Source: Streptococcus sp. S784/96/1 (GTDB lineage Bacteria; Bacillota; Bacilli; Lactobacillales; Streptococcaceae). Taken from it: a stretch of 33,315 bases of DNA. Positions within the stretch are counted from its first letter, which is position 1; each line of letters opens with the position of its first letter. Made by a program: the position numbers and the translations under genes. This document shows positions 16,973-27,119 of the stretch, in pieces. The notes beneath the pieces were generated by a model. That model was not told the origin of the DNA, did no database searches, and saw only the letters and a list, made by a program, of their open reading frames with translations. The DNA is taken from positions 1 through 33,315 of the forward strand of contig NZ_CACVCC010000025.1 in assembly GCF_902729355.1 (NCBI RefSeq), in the 5' to 3' direction.

Positions 16973-19384
16973 TTAAAGTACAAGTGTGATATTATTTTCA
17001 GTTTGGAGTAACTCTTCAGGTAGGTAAGCGTCAGCTAGTTCTTGTCCGTTGAGTATTAGTTTTGTAAAGCCAGACTCTTTATGATTAGGATTTTCCACTG
17101 TGATGTGAAGTGTTTTTCCACGGAATATTTTATCCATAGTGAAGGAATCCCATTCACTTGGAATAGCTGGCTTAAGTCGTAAGCCGCCTAAATCAGGTCG
17201 GAGTCCTAAGATGCCTTCTACACTTCCTACCATCACAGTTGAAGCGGTTCCTGTTAGCCAGTGAACATGTGATTTACCGTGATTAGGACTGGTAGGTCCT
17301 TCGGTAAATTGACCATAGCAGTAAGGTTCTAATTGACGGATGTCAGCCTGGTCATTTTGTGCTGCGGGAGCATTTTCCATAAAGTAGGTGAAGGCACGAT
17401 TTCCCTCGCCTCGAAGGGCTTCTGCTAAGATTAGCCAACCTTGAGATTGTGAGAAAATTCCGGCGTTTTCTTTGTTTCCTTGATTATAAATAACAGCCAA
17501 GGCACCATCGAAGGCGTGTTTGTGATAAGGTGTATCCATTAGTATAGCACCATAGTTGGTGTTTAATCTGTTAAAGACATTATCCATAGCTAGTTTGGCT
17601 TGTTCTTCGTCAGCAAGGCCGCTGATGACTGCCCAACTTTGTGGGTTTAGCCACATATTAGCTTCAGGTGCTTGGCGTTCTCCGATACGTTCACCTGCTT
17701 CTGTGTAACCACGGATAAAGCGATCCTCATCCCAACATAATTCTTGAATCTTTTGTCCCATTGCCTTTTGTTCGGTCTCAAGGAAATTTAAGTATTCGGT
17801 ATCATTTTTGTGGTCTGCAAAGAGTTTTAGTATGCTTAGAGCATAATAATATTGCAGAGCAACAAATGATGATTCTCCTTGCGCACCTAGGCGGAGACAG
17901 TCATTCCAATCGGCATGTAATCCCGCAGGCATTCCGTGTGGACCTAGGTTATCCATAGAGAATTGGACGGCAGCTTTGAGGTGTTCATAAACGGTAGCTT
18001 CATCTTTATTAGCGTAAGGGATAACTTCGTCTAAGAAGTTGATGTTACCAGATTCAGTGATGTATTTATAAACGGTTGGGAAAAGCCAGAGAGCATCGTC
18101 AGCACGATAGGCTGGGTGACCGGTTTCCTGAACATATGATGGATCGTCAGGAGTATCTTCACGACCAGGATTGTGAGTGAATTTGACTAAAGGAAGTCCG
18201 CCACCGTTGTCCACTTGGGCTGAGAGCATGAAGCGGATTTTGTCGGCAGCCATTTCAGGAGCAAGATGGATGACGCCTTGGATATCTTGGACGGTATCAC
18301 GATAGCCGTATCCGTTACGCAGACCGCAGTAAATGAGTGATGCTGCGCGTGACCAGATAAAGGTCATGTAGCAGTTATAAGCATTCCATGTATTAATCAT
18401 GGTGTCAAAAACAGGACTTGGTGTTTTAACTTGCAAACCTTGTAAACGGCTATTCCACTCGTTGCGAAGTTCTTGGACTTCAGCAGCAACTGTTTCTTTA
18501 GGTTGTTCATAACTGCGGATAATAGCTTGCGCTTCCTGAGATGATTTTTCACCAAGTACAAAGACTAGGGTCTTGCTTTCATTTGGCGCCAATATTAATT
18601 GACTGGAAAGAGCTCCGCAGGCATTTTCATTATAGTTATTACTATTTCCTAAATTTCCGGAAGCGACACCGGCTGGTTTATCGTAACCGTTATAGCGACC
18701 GAGAAATGCTTTTTTATCACCGCAATAGGAATTGACAGGATTTCCAGCTAAACCAAAGAAACGTTCTGTTACATTTTTTTCGTCCACTTGTTCATCGTCG
18801 TCAAGCGTATCAAGATTTCCGTGAATTTGTTGTACGATACGATTTTCTTGGAAAATAGTCCGAGAAATGAAGAGAGAATACTGAAGATTGACTTGGTCTT
18901 GTTCATAGTTGCTATGGTTAGTAAATTCAGCATAGCCTGTTAGTGTTAAGTTACGACTTAGGTTGGAGGTATTGGTTACCTCAATAGCCCAAACTTCGTA
19001 GCTTTCATTTTTAGGAACATAGTAAGTTGCCTCTGAATGGATGCCAGAATAATCAGCTACCATTTTAGTGTAACCTAGACCATGATGGCACTTACTGATA
19101 TAGTCTTTGAGGTCTTTACCGACAGGTTGCCAAGAAGCGGACCAAAAATCTTGGTTGTCATTATCTCTAAGATAAATGTATCGTCCTGGTTGGTCAAAAT
19201 GATTAAAGACATAACGTAAAATACGTCCGTTGGCACCAGATTTAGCGAAGCTATAGCCACCAGCGTTATTTGAAATGATGGCACCATATTCTGGAGATCC
19301 GAGATAATTGACCCAAGGAGTTGGGGTGTCAGGTTTGTCAATTACATATTCGCGATTGATATCGTCAAAATAACCGTATTTCAT
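16973..19384 (-). CDS. GH94 cellobiose phosphorylase
   Basis: This 803-residue cytoplasmic GH94 enzyme would convert cellobiose plus phosphate to glucose 1-phosphate and glucose. The N-terminus MKYGYFDDINREYVI and the length match cellobiose phosphorylases. The proposed catalytic acid is the first Asp of HADWNDCLR (about residue 492), with GYRDTVQD and the C-terminal GQFTEGPTSPNHGKSHVHWLTG also conserved. The ATG at 19384 is preferred over the TTG at 19390 because AAGGA lies 8 bases upstream of it. Twelve bases separate it from the upstream GH94 gene, so they form one operon. It may also act on the non-reducing 1,4-linked glucose of short mixed-linkage oligosaccharides. Confidence 0.88.
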   Translation of the reverse strand: MKYGYFDDINREYVIDKPDTPTPWVNYLGSPEYGAIISNNAGGYSFAKSGANGRILRYVFNHFDQPGRYIYLRDNDNQDFWSASWQPVGKDLKDYISKCHHGLGYTKMVADYSGIHSEATYYVPKNESYEVWAIEVTNTSNLSRNLTLTGYAEFTNHSNYEQDQVNLQYSLFISRTIFQENRIVQQIHGNLDTLDDDEQVDEKNVTERFFGLAGNPVNSYCGDKKAFLGRYNGYDKPAGVASGNLGNSNNYNENACGALSSQLILAPNESKTLVFVLGEKSSQEAQAIIRSYEQPKETVAAEVQELRNEWNSRLQGLQVKTPSPVFDTMINTWNAYNCYMTFIWSRAASLIYCGLRNGYGYRDTVQDIQGVIHLAPEMAADKIRFMLSAQVDNGGGLPLVKFTHNPGREDTPDDPSYVQETGHPAYRADDALWLFPTVYKYITESGNINFLDEVIPYANKDEATVYEHLKAAVQFSMDNLGPHGMPAGLHADWNDCLRLGAQGESSFVALQYYYALSILKLFADHKNDTEYLNFLETEQKAMGQKIQELCWDEDRFIRGYTEAGERIGERQAPEANMWLNPQSWAVISGLADEEQAKLAMDNVFNRLNTNYGAILMDTPYHKHAFDGALAVIYNQGNKENAGIFSQSQGWLILAEALRGEGNRAFTYFMENAPAAQNDQADIRQLEPYCYGQFTEGPTSPNHGKSHVHWLTGTASTVMVGSVEGILGLRPDLGGLRLKPAIPSEWDSFTMDKIFRGKTLHITVENPNHKESGFTKLILNGQELADAYLPEELLQTENNITLVL

Positions 19385-19396
19385 AAGCAATATTCC

Positions 19397-22096
19397 TTAC
19401 TGTAATGTAATAGTGATGTGATGAAGTGAATTGTCTAGAGATTGAAGATTTTCTTTGCTAACAGAGACAAAGGCGTCATCTGTAATAGGAAGAACCTTGC
19501 CGTCGCAAGTGGCAGAGGTAATAACGTAGTGACCAAAATCTTTGTGCTCTGGATTGGAGTAGGTTACTTCTAGTGATTTGCCTGCAAATTGTGTGATAAT
19601 AGAAGCTATGCCATTGTTATCAAATTGTTCACTTAAGAGTTTTGGATAAATAATCAAATCCCCTGCTTTCCCGTGAACGCCAAATACTTCCGTAACCATA
19701 GTAAGCATATACCAACTAGCTGCTCCAGTAAGATAGTGGTAAACACCACGACCATCTGCTCGGAAGTATTCAGGAATTCCTGGATAGATATGGCTAGTTT
19801 TAAAGTCTAAGCTGGTGTCAGCTAAAGATTTCAAGGCTTTCCAACCCTCTTTTGCAAATCCACGACGATAGAGGGCGTTAGCATACATGACGGCCATATG
19901 GGAGAAGACGGCACCATTTTCTTTTTCACCATAGGCAAAACCAAACATACGGCCTAGATTACCTTTAACTTCTTGGAAGTCGGTGTTGAGGCGGTAGCCT
20001 CCAATTTCTTTACGATAGAGATATCGGTCTGCACTTTTGGTGATTTTCTTAATTTGAAGATCCGTAGCGACATAATTCATGATACTGAAAACTTGTCCTG
20101 TTAGCATCATGTGCTGAATGCCATTGTAATAACCATCAGTTGCATTTCCACTATTATCATAGTAGCTATTGTACCAACCTTCTTCGTTGTTAATATCAAT
20201 CCATTCGTTTTCTTGGAGGAAATGGCGCAGCCAATTAGCTTTTTGAATCAAGTTTAGGGCAATTTCAGACAGAGAAATCTTGATTTTATTGCCATTTATA
20301 TTGTGTTGACAATTTTTAGTATAAACATCTAAAATCTGATGTTTGCGATCAATCTGGTTGTAAATTTCAGTATCTTTTTTGAGAAGCAGTCCGATTTCTT
20401 CTAAAATTTCGACAGATTCAACTCCAGTTTTATTTTCCAAAAGTCTGATCAGTGCTGCTAATTCCATTAAATTACCAGAATAAGCAGCTGTAAATGCCAC
20501 GCTTTCACCATATTCATTGGCCATATCAAGAGCGTCATTCCAATCGGCACCACGAAGACGATAGATATTATGTTGGCCGACTTCATAAAAACCTGTTAGG
20601 TGTTGAATTAAGAGATGTTCTAGGATACTTCCAGTATAGATATCATCTGTTGTAGTGCGTTGCTGATTGCCATACTCATCATTCCATAGACTGTCAAAGG
20701 CAGTTCCTCGTTTGATGTGAGGATCTTTAAAGTAAGAAACTTGCTTGTTTAAGATAGAGATATCGCCAGTTTGATCGATATAAAGCTTAGTTGTCATCAA
20801 GGGCCACAAAGCATGGTCCATCCAAACACGACTAATGCCATTTCGGTCTGCAAGGAAATTTCCTTCTCCCGCTCCTATAATAGTGGCATTTGTTCCATCA
20901 AGTCGAACCCCTTTGAAATTGTTAACAATCATCTCACCAACATCTTTTGGTTCCATGAGTAACAGGGATAGGCAGTCTTGCCAAAGGTCACGCCAACCGC
21001 GACCACCACGTCCATAATCATGGTGTGGAAGGAAAGAACAGCCAAAGATACGGCGTAGATAAGGTTGGAAACAAACCCACTTCATAAATCGGTTAAAATC
21101 TGTATCAGCGGTTTTGAAATTTACCGAAACTTTGTCTTGCCAATAAGTTTTTGTTTCCTTTAATGCAGTCTGCACAATTTCTAATGAATTGTAAGTGTTT
21201 TTGATTCGATCAATAGTCTGTTCACCATCACTGATGCCGAGGAGCAAGATAAAGTTTTTGGTTTCGTTAGGAGCGACGCTAAATGTTTCAAAACGAAATG
21301 CTCCCATAGCTTCGCGGCCGTCGCAAGTGTAACCTGCAGTAACTCCTGTTTCATTTTCAAATAACGAACGAGGGTGAGTAAAGCTTCCTCCTTCTCCGAT
21401 AAAACTTTCAACGGTAGGGAAAAATGTTTTAGAAGTATTTCCGACGTCATCAAATCCCATAACGTAGTAGGTTTGATGGTTTAGGCGGTGTCCTCTTTCA
21501 TCAAATGACATCGTAGGTGTTACATAAATACCTGCTTTGTCTGTCCGTATACGATGGAGCATGGATGTCACATTTCGATGATCACGTAAATTATCCGCGC
21601 TACGACCAAAAATAGGAATTGCTGCTGTAGCAGTTAACTCTTGTGGAGTGGTAGCAGTATTTGTAATGGAAACCAACATAAACTCGAAGGTCTCATTAGT
21701 TGGGACAAAAGAAGTTGTTGTAGCTTTAAGATTGAGATCAGACAGTTCCCGTTCTAATTGATGCCACATAAATCCTGCGTGAATGCGACTTTTTTCTTGA
21801 GTTTCACTGAATTTTTGAGCTTCTTGAGAAGCGGAAGTTCCAGTTATAGAAGCAAATTTCCCATCAGTAGTTTTAACCCAAAAATTTCTAGTTGAACGAT
21901 TATTATGAAGATTATCTACACTTACAGGTTCTAATAAGAAATGCTCTTGATTGATTTTTGCATCTCCACCTAAGTTAGGAGAGATTGCACTTTTCAATCC
22001 AGCCTCTGATGCAAGAGGAAAATAGAGAGAGCTAATGCTTTCTGGTTGACAAATGGTAAAGTCTCCATTGTCATTAGTGAATGTCAATGGCTTCAT
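19397..22096 (-). CDS. GH94 phosphorylase of a second type (possibly laminaribiose phosphorylase)
   Basis: This 899-residue GH94 protein is clearly related to the downstream phosphorylase only in motifs (ADWNDALDM with proposed catalytic Asp518; GRGGRGWRDLWQDCL; GAGEGNF; YPGIPEYF; YHYLTGAASWYML). Length and motif style are like laminaribiose phosphorylase and related enzymes, and unlike cellobiose phosphorylase. A beta-1,3-specific phosphorylase would fit the lichenase products, which carry a beta-1,3 bond at the reducing end. The linkage cannot be proved from sequence alone; cellodextrin or beta-1,2-oligoglucan phosphorylase are alternatives. It is the first gene of the minus-strand operon, with a good AAGGAG site. 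Confidence 0.72.
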   Translation of the reverse strand: MKPLTFTNDNGDFTICQPESISSLYFPLASEAGLKSAISPNLGGDAKINQEHFLLEPVSVDNLHNNRSTRNFWVKTTDGKFASITGTSASQEAQKFSETQEKSRIHAGFMWHQLERELSDLNLKATTTSFVPTNETFEFMLVSITNTATTPQELTATAAIPIFGRSADNLRDHRNVTSMLHRIRTDKAGIYVTPTMSFDERGHRLNHQTYYVMGFDDVGNTSKTFFPTVESFIGEGGSFTHPRSLFENETGVTAGYTCDGREAMGAFRFETFSVAPNETKNFILLLGISDGEQTIDRIKNTYNSLEIVQTALKETKTYWQDKVSVNFKTADTDFNRFMKWVCFQPYLRRIFGCSFLPHHDYGRGGRGWRDLWQDCLSLLLMEPKDVGEMIVNNFKGVRLDGTNATIIGAGEGNFLADRNGISRVWMDHALWPLMTTKLYIDQTGDISILNKQVSYFKDPHIKRGTAFDSLWNDEYGNQQRTTTDDIYTGSILEHLLIQHLTGFYEVGQHNIYRLRGADWNDALDMANEYGESVAFTAAYSGNLMELAALIRLLENKTGVESVEILEEIGLLLKKDTEIYNQIDRKHQILDVYTKNCQHNINGNKIKISLSEIALNLIQKANWLRHFLQENEWIDINNEEGWYNSYYDNSGNATDGYYNGIQHMMLTGQVFSIMNYVATDLQIKKITKSADRYLYRKEIGGYRLNTDFQEVKGNLGRMFGFAYGEKENGAVFSHMAVMYANALYRRGFAKEGWKALKSLADTSLDFKTSHIYPGIPEYFRADGRGVYHYLTGAASWYMLTMVTEVFGVHGKAGDLIIYPKLLSEQFDNNGIASIITQFAGKSLEVTYSNPEHKDFGHYVITSATCDGKVLPITDDAFVSVSKENLQSLDNSLHHITITLQ

Positions 22097-22143
22097 AAAA
22101 ACTCCTTATCTGTTTACTATTCTATATGATAATTTATTGTAAA

Positions 22144-22158
22144 AAAAAACGATTACAT
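22144..22158 (-). promoter_or_regulatory. Putative cre site upstream of the GH94 operon
   Basis: On the minus strand ATGTAATCGTTTTTT fits the degenerate CcpA site (TGtAAtCGtt) except for the last conserved C. It lies about 50-60 bases upstream of the first GH94 ATG. No clear -35/-10 pair was found beside it, consistent with activator dependence. Confidence 0.4.
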
Positions 22159-22294
22159 AAAAAATAAGAAAGAGTAAAAAAATATCATAATTATGACATG
22201 TTTTAATTTTTTTGTTAAGCTAGATATCCGCAATGTTCAAAAAAATAAGATGTTTTTTTTAAATTATTATAGAAGAAAAATTAATATACCCATT

Positions 22295-22309
22295 ATCAAA
22301 CGCTTACAT
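22295..22309. promoter_or_regulatory. Putative cre site in the divergent beta-glucan control region
   Basis: ATCAAACGCTTACAT reads on the other strand as ATGTAAGCGTTTGAT, a good match to the cre core. The 418-base region 22097-22514 between the two divergent operons otherwise holds very A/T-rich sequence and no gene, and would be the place for the AraC-type regulator to bind. Confidence 0.55.
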
Positions 22310-22454
22310 TTCTTAAAAAATACATTTTTGAAGTGATTTTAGGAAAATAGGAGTAAAAAATAATGTGGTGAAAATTTTTAATAAAAATATCAAGAGAGGT
22401 CAAAAATGTGGTATTTTTTTCAAGAAAGTAATATAACGTCCAGCTGAGACAAGA

Positions 22455-22460
22455 TATAAT
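22455..22460 (+). promoter_or_regulatory. -10 element for the sugar ABC transporter operon
   Basis: TATAAT lies 55 bases before the solute-binding protein ATG. The -35 region is weak. Downstream, CAAGGGGC-aaa-GCCCTTG (about 22478-22495) can form a hairpin just upstream of the AAGGAG site. Confidence 0.55.
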
Positions 22461-22514
22461 ACAAGTACAAAAAACAACAAGGGGCAAAGCCCTTGGAAAA
22501 AAGGAGTAAATCTC

Positions 22515-23888
22515 ATGAATAAAAAAGTAAGCGCTTTTATCGCTATAGCTCTTGCAGCTGGATCTTTAGTTGCTTGTTCTTCAAACCCAGGAGGTTCTTC
22601 AACTAGTTCTAGTGAAGAAGGAAAAGTCATCAATATCTATTCTTGGAATGATGAATTCCGTCAACGTGTCGAAGCTGTCTATCCGGAAGTAAAAGAAACT
22701 TCAAAAGACGGTACGGTGACTACTCTTAAAGATGGTACAGAAATTCACTGGATTGTAAACCCTAACCAAGACGGTGTTTACCAACAAAAATTGGATGAAG
22801 CTCTTCTTAACCAAGAATCTGCAGATGCTGATAGTAAAGTGGATATTTTCTTGTCAGAGACAGACTATGTTAATAAATATTCTTCTAAAGAAGCAGGTGC
22901 TGCCATTCCATTGAAAGAACTTGGCATTGACCCAGAAAAAGATTTAGCTGATCAGTATGAATTCACAAAAGTAACAGCTTCTGATGAAGACGGTGTTCAA
23001 CGTGGGTCAACATGGCAAACAACACCAGGTGTCATCGTATACCGTCGTGATATTGCTAAAGATGTGTTCGGAACAGACGATCCTACAGTAGTGGCAGACA
23101 AAGTGAAAGATTGGGATACAATGGCAGCAACTGCCAAAGAACTTCAAGCTAAAGGTTACTTTGCATTTGCTTCATCAGCAGATACCTTCCGTCTGTATGG
23201 TAATAGCATTAAGGAACCTTGGGTGAAAAAAGGTGAAACAGTTCTTAATGTGGCGCCAGAAATTATTGATTGGGTGAATGATTCTAAGGAATGGTTAGAT
23301 TCTGGTTACTTTACAAAGACTGTAAAAGGACAATGGACTGACGAATGGAACAAAGAAATGGGTTCAAAATCTAAAGTATTTGCCTTTCTCTTCCCTGCTT
23401 GGGGTATTGACTTCACTCTCAAACCAAACTGGGATGGTGAAGCAGGTGCTTGGGCAGTGACAACTCCTCCACAAGAATACAACTGGGGTGGTTCTTACAT
23501 CCATGGTGCTGTGGGTACAGACAACGCTAAACATGTTAAAGATATCATCCTTGCATTGACCGGAGATAAAGACAATCTGCTTAAAATTTCTAAAGATTAT
23601 CTTGATTTCACAAATACAAGATCAGGTATGCAAGAAGCTGCTAAAGATGATAACTTTAAGTCAGACTTCCTTGGTGGACAAAATGCCTTTGAATATTTCG
23701 CACCTGTTGCTGAAAACATTGAAATTGCCCCATTATCACCTTATGACCAAGGTTCTGTAGAATTGATTCAAAATAACTTTAACGATTACCTACAAGGTAA
23801 GGTAAGTTTTGAAAAAGCGAAATCAAACTTTGAAGTTGCCATTAAAGAACGCTATCCAGAAATTACGGAAGTGAAATGGCCTGAATGA
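22515..23888 (+). CDS. Sugar ABC transporter substrate-binding lipoprotein
   Basis: This 457-residue family 1 extracellular solute-binding protein is tethered to the outer face of the membrane. The signal ends in the lipobox LVAC with lipidated Cys21, followed by a Ser/Gly-rich linker. The body resembles oligosaccharide-binding proteins of carbohydrate transporters, with aromatic residues in the ligand region (EYNWGGSYIHG). It is first in a plus-strand operon with two permeases and two lichenases, so it probably binds oligosaccharides released from mixed-linkage beta-glucan. The ATG has an ideal AAGGAG site. Confidence 0.88.
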   Translation: MNKKVSAFIAIALAAGSLVACSSNPGGSSTSSSEEGKVINIYSWNDEFRQRVEAVYPEVKETSKDGTVTTLKDGTEIHWIVNPNQDGVYQQKLDEALLNQESADADSKVDIFLSETDYVNKYSSKEAGAAIPLKELGIDPEKDLADQYEFTKVTASDEDGVQRGSTWQTTPGVIVYRRDIAKDVFGTDDPTVVADKVKDWDTMAATAKELQAKGYFAFASSADTFRLYGNSIKEPWVKKGETVLNVAPEIIDWVNDSKEWLDSGYFTKTVKGQWTDEWNKEMGSKSKVFAFLFPAWGIDFTLKPNWDGEAGAWAVTTPPQEYNWGGSYIHGAVGTDNAKHVKDIILALTGDKDNLLKISKDYLDFTNTRSGMQEAAKDDNFKSDFLGGQNAFEYFAPVAENIEIAPLSPYDQGSVELIQNNFNDYLQGKVSFEKAKSNFEVAIKERYPEITEVKWPE

Positions 23889-23897
23889 TCAAGATCT

Positions 23898-23917
23898 GCG
23901 GTGTATTACAGCACCGC
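23898..23917 (+). other. Intercistronic hairpin after the binding-protein gene
   Basis: GCGGTG / CACCGC arms lie 10 bases after the stop codon and are not followed by a T run. Such hairpins stabilise the 5' transcript segment and help keep binding protein in excess over permeases; that role is inferred here. Confidence 0.6.
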
Positions 23918-23940
23918 GGTTCTATTGAAGGAGTAATAGA

Positions 23941-24882
23941 ATGAAACAAAAACGTAAACGTATTAATTACGGAAAATATGGCTACCTGTTTATTTTGCCA
24001 TTCTTTGTCACTTTCTTTATTTTTTCCTTTATTCCACTTGTAGAAACTATTCGATATAGTTTCTATGAATATTATCGCTCAGGAATTAGAGAAATTGGCC
24101 CAAATTTTGTTGGCTTAGCTAACTATAAAGCTCTCTTAGAATCAGATATCCTCAAATATGCAGGTAACACCATGTTAATGTGGTTGATGGGCTTTATTCC
24201 GCAGATTGGTATAGCGCTTTTATTGGCAAACTGGTTTGTTGATGCCAGATTAAAATTACGTGGGCAAGGAATTTATAAAGTTATTATTTACTTGCCAAAC
24301 TTAATTATGGCGTCTGCCTTTGCCATGTTGTTCTTTACACTTTTCTCAACAAATGGTCCAATTAACTCAATCATGACTTCCTTAGGGTGGTTTAAAGAGC
24401 CCGTTGATTTCATGGGAACAGCCTTGGGAACTCGTTCACTCGTAGCTGTAATGAATTTCCTCATGTGGTTTGGTAATAGTACGATTATGCTCATGGCTGC
24501 AATCATGGGGATTAGTCCAGATATTTTTGAAGCGGCAGAGATTGATGGTTGTAACAGTCGTCAACGTTTCTTTTACATTACTCTTCCAATGATTCGTCCA
24601 ATTCTTGCCTATACTTTAATTACATCAATTATTGGTGGTCTACAAATGTTTGATGTTCCACAAATTTTGACCAATGGTCAAGGGGCACCAGATAGAACTT
24701 CAACAACACTGATTATGTTCTTAAATAACCACTTGAAGAGTAAGAACTATGGTATGGCAGGGGCCTTATCAGTCTATCTCTTTATTGTCAGTACAATTCT
24801 TTGTTGGTTTGTTTATAAGATGACTAATAATGAAATTAAAGCTGGTCGTGAAAAAATGAAACGCAACGCTAAAAAGGCATAG
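23941..24882 (+). CDS. Sugar ABC transporter permease (MalF-like)
   Basis: This 313-residue membrane protein has about six transmembrane segments and the cytoplasmic EAA loop EAAEIDGCNSRQRFFYITLP that docks on the ATPase. A basic N-terminal tail precedes the first helix. AAGGAG precedes the ATG. It pairs with the next gene to form the channel for the upstream binding protein's ligand. Confidence 0.92.
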   Translation: MKQKRKRINYGKYGYLFILPFFVTFFIFSFIPLVETIRYSFYEYYRSGIREIGPNFVGLANYKALLESDILKYAGNTMLMWLMGFIPQIGIALLLANWFVDARLKLRGQGIYKVIIYLPNLIMASAFAMLFFTLFSTNGPINSIMTSLGWFKEPVDFMGTALGTRSLVAVMNFLMWFGNSTIMLMAAIMGISPDIFEAAEIDGCNSRQRFFYITLPMIRPILAYTLITSIIGGLQMFDVPQILTNGQGAPDRTSTTLIMFLNNHLKSKNYGMAGALSVYLFIVSTILCWFVYKMTNNEIKAGREKMKRNAKKA

Positions 24883-24893
24883 GAGGTTAGCTA

Positions 24894-25739
24894 ATGTCAA
24901 CAACTGCACAAAATCGCATTCAGCGTCTTGTGGCACATTTTGTACTCATTACCCTATCATTTATGTGCCTTTTCTTCTTTTATATTTTGATTATTAATGC
25001 AACACACTCACATGCGGAATTGCAAAGAGGTTTCTCGGCTTTACCAGGATCACACCTTTTTGACAATCTGAGCAAGGTTGCCAATGATGGAACATTTCCA
25101 ATGTTCAGAGGTATTTTTAACAGTCTCTTAGTTTCTGGAGCAACAGCTGCTATTTGTACCTATTTTTCAGCCCTAACGGCTTATGGGCTCTACGTCTATG
25201 ATTTCAAATTCAAAAAAATTGCTTTTACTTTTATCATGGCAATCTTAGTCATGCCAACTCAAGTGACTTCAATGGGATTCTTACGTCTCATTACACAAAT
25301 GGGAATGTACGATACACTATTGCCAATGATTATCCCGTCAATTGCATCACCAGCGGTATTTTATTTCATGTATAGTTATATGCAATCATCATTACCGTTA
25401 TCTATGGTTGATGCTGCTCGTATTGATGGTTCAGGTGAATTTAGAACGTTTAACACGATTGTTTTGCCTCTCATGAAGCCAGCAATTGCTGTACAAGCTA
25501 TTTTCACTTTTGTAGGATCATGGAATAACTATTTCATTCCAGCTTTGGTCATCCAATCTAAGGATAAAATGACCGTTCCAATCTTAGTGGCAACCTTGCG
25601 TGGTGCGGACTACATGAACTTTGATATGGGTAAAATTTACACAATGATTTTAGTGGCTATTGTTCCAATTATTGTAGTCTATCTATTGCTGTCTAAATAC
25701 ATCATTGCGGGTGTAACACTTGGTGGTGTTAAAGAGTAA
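24894..25739 (+). CDS. Sugar ABC transporter permease (MalG-like)
   Basis: This 281-residue second permease subunit has about six membrane segments and the EAA loop VDAARIDGSGEFRTFNTIVLP. The ATG lies 11 bases after the previous stop, with an AGGAGG site. No ATPase gene accompanies the operon, so a shared ATPase such as MsmK, which serves several sugar transporters in streptococci, is likely recruited. Confidence 0.92.
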   Translation: MSTTAQNRIQRLVAHFVLITLSFMCLFFFYILIINATHSHAELQRGFSALPGSHLFDNLSKVANDGTFPMFRGIFNSLLVSGATAAICTYFSALTAYGLYVYDFKFKKIAFTFIMAILVMPTQVTSMGFLRLITQMGMYDTLLPMIIPSIASPAVFYFMYSYMQSSLPLSMVDAARIDGSGEFRTFNTIVLPLMKPAIAVQAIFTFVGSWNNYFIPALVIQSKDKMTVPILVATLRGADYMNFDMGKIYTMILVAIVPIIVVYLLLSKYIIAGVTLGGVKE

Positions 25740-25789
25740 TATTTAATTCATTAAAAATCAAAATTAATAAAATATTTTAGAGGTTTTTT

Positions 25790-27094
25790 ATGTCAAAGAA
25801 AACAGTTTTAAAATGGATATGTGTGACTGCTACTATTTGTAGCTTGCATGCAGGTATTGTTACGGTTGTAGCTGAAGATGTAACCACAACTCCTTCATTA
25901 ACAGATAATACAACCTTGATTGATGAAGCAGTTCCTTCAACTGATGTGATAACACCGGTTGAAGAAGTGGCGAGTTCTGTAGAAACAAATACAACAATAG
26001 AAACAGAAGCGCAGCCTTCTTCAGCGAATGAAGAAGTTACAGATGTTGAAACTGACACTAGTGAGAGTGAAACAGTAGCTTTAGCAAGTGAATATAGTAC
26101 AGATTTTGATGGCTACGATGAAGCAACGATGGCTAAAGCCGATTGGTGGAATGGAAATCCTTTCGGAGCTGTTTGGAAACCAGATAAAGTTGCTGTCGAA
26201 AATGGTGTTATGACTCTGACTATTGATAAGGGAACAGATACCAGCGCTCCAGTAGAATATATTTCTGGTGAATTACGCACTCAAGAATTCTTCCATTATG
26301 GTACTTATGAAGTGAGTATGAAGCCAATTAAAAATCCTGGAACAGTTAGCTCATTCTTTACCTATACTGGACCAAGTGACAATAACCCTTGGGATGAAGT
26401 AGATATTGAATTTTTAGGGAAAGATACTACAAAAGTCCAGTTTAATTATTACACTAATGGTAAAGGTGAACATGAATACGTTCATGAATTAGGGTTTGAT
26501 GCTTCAGAAGCTTTCCATACTTACGCTTTTGATTGGCAAAAAGACTACATTACTTGGTACGTAGATGGTAAAGCAGTTTATACGGCTACAGAAAATATTC
26601 CAGTAACACCAGGAAGAATCATGATGAATGCCTGGTCAGGTAAAGGAGTTGATGAGTGGCTTCAACCTTATGATGGACAAACACCACTTGTAGCAAGCTA
26701 TGATAGATTCAGCTATAAAGCGACTGAGCCAGTTAAAGAAAACGTTCCACCGATTTCTGAAACGCCTGATTCTCAACCACCAGTAGCACCGTCTACAAAT
26801 GAGGACAATTTAGTTCCAAATACAAAACCAACGGTACCGGTAGAAAATATCCCACTGGTGAAATTATCTGGTGCTGACCCTGTTTCTAATACAGATAGAA
26901 CTACAGAAGTACAATCAATTAAACGTACTGAGGGACCAGTTGTAGAAGAAGTTGTCCATACAGGATTCGTTACTCAAAAATCAACTATCTTGCCAAAGAC
27001 TGGGAGTCAAGAAGGGGTTCTAGCGACCTTATTAGGCTTTGTATCTCTATTGACTGGCTTTATTCTTGTGCCACTTCGTAAAAAGAATAATTAA
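25790..27094 (+). CDS. Wall-anchored GH16 lichenase (beta-1,3-1,4-glucanase)
   Basis: This 434-residue protein starts with a signal peptide (cleavage near VVA28-ED), followed by a Thr/Glu/Ser-rich linker to about residue 100. The GH16 domain spans about 104-312 with the catalytic motif D202-E203-V-D205-I-E207 (Glu203 nucleophile, Glu207 acid/base by family). A Pro-rich wall-spanning segment and the sortase motif LPKTG (401-405), a hydrophobic helix and a KK tail complete it. It should be linked to peptidoglycan and cut barley-type mixed-linkage glucan or lichenan at the surface. An AGAGG site precedes the ATG; it lies 50 bases after the permease and is probably in the same operon. Confidence 0.93.
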   Translation: MSKKTVLKWICVTATICSLHAGIVTVVAEDVTTTPSLTDNTTLIDEAVPSTDVITPVEEVASSVETNTTIETEAQPSSANEEVTDVETDTSESETVALASEYSTDFDGYDEATMAKADWWNGNPFGAVWKPDKVAVENGVMTLTIDKGTDTSAPVEYISGELRTQEFFHYGTYEVSMKPIKNPGTVSSFFTYTGPSDNNPWDEVDIEFLGKDTTKVQFNYYTNGKGEHEYVHELGFDASEAFHTYAFDWQKDYITWYVDGKAVYTATENIPVTPGRIMMNAWSGKGVDEWLQPYDGQTPLVASYDRFSYKATEPVKENVPPISETPDSQPPVAPSTNEDNLVPNTKPTVPVENIPLVKLSGADPVSNTDRTTEVQSIKRTEGPVVEEVVHTGFVTQKSTILPKTGSQEGVLATLLGFVSLLTGFILVPLRKKNN

Positions 27095-27119
27095 AACTAT
27101 TTCAGAAAGCAGATTTTTT

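Noticed and set aside
25777..26058. Minus-strand frame of 93 codons opposite the lichenase linker
   Set aside because: Produced by the Thr/Glu/Ser-rich low-complexity linker of the real gene.
27066..27119. N-terminal extension of the second GH16 into the end of the first
   Set aside because: The extension starts inside the LPXTG tail of the preceding gene and encodes no signal peptide; ATG 27120 starts at the domain.
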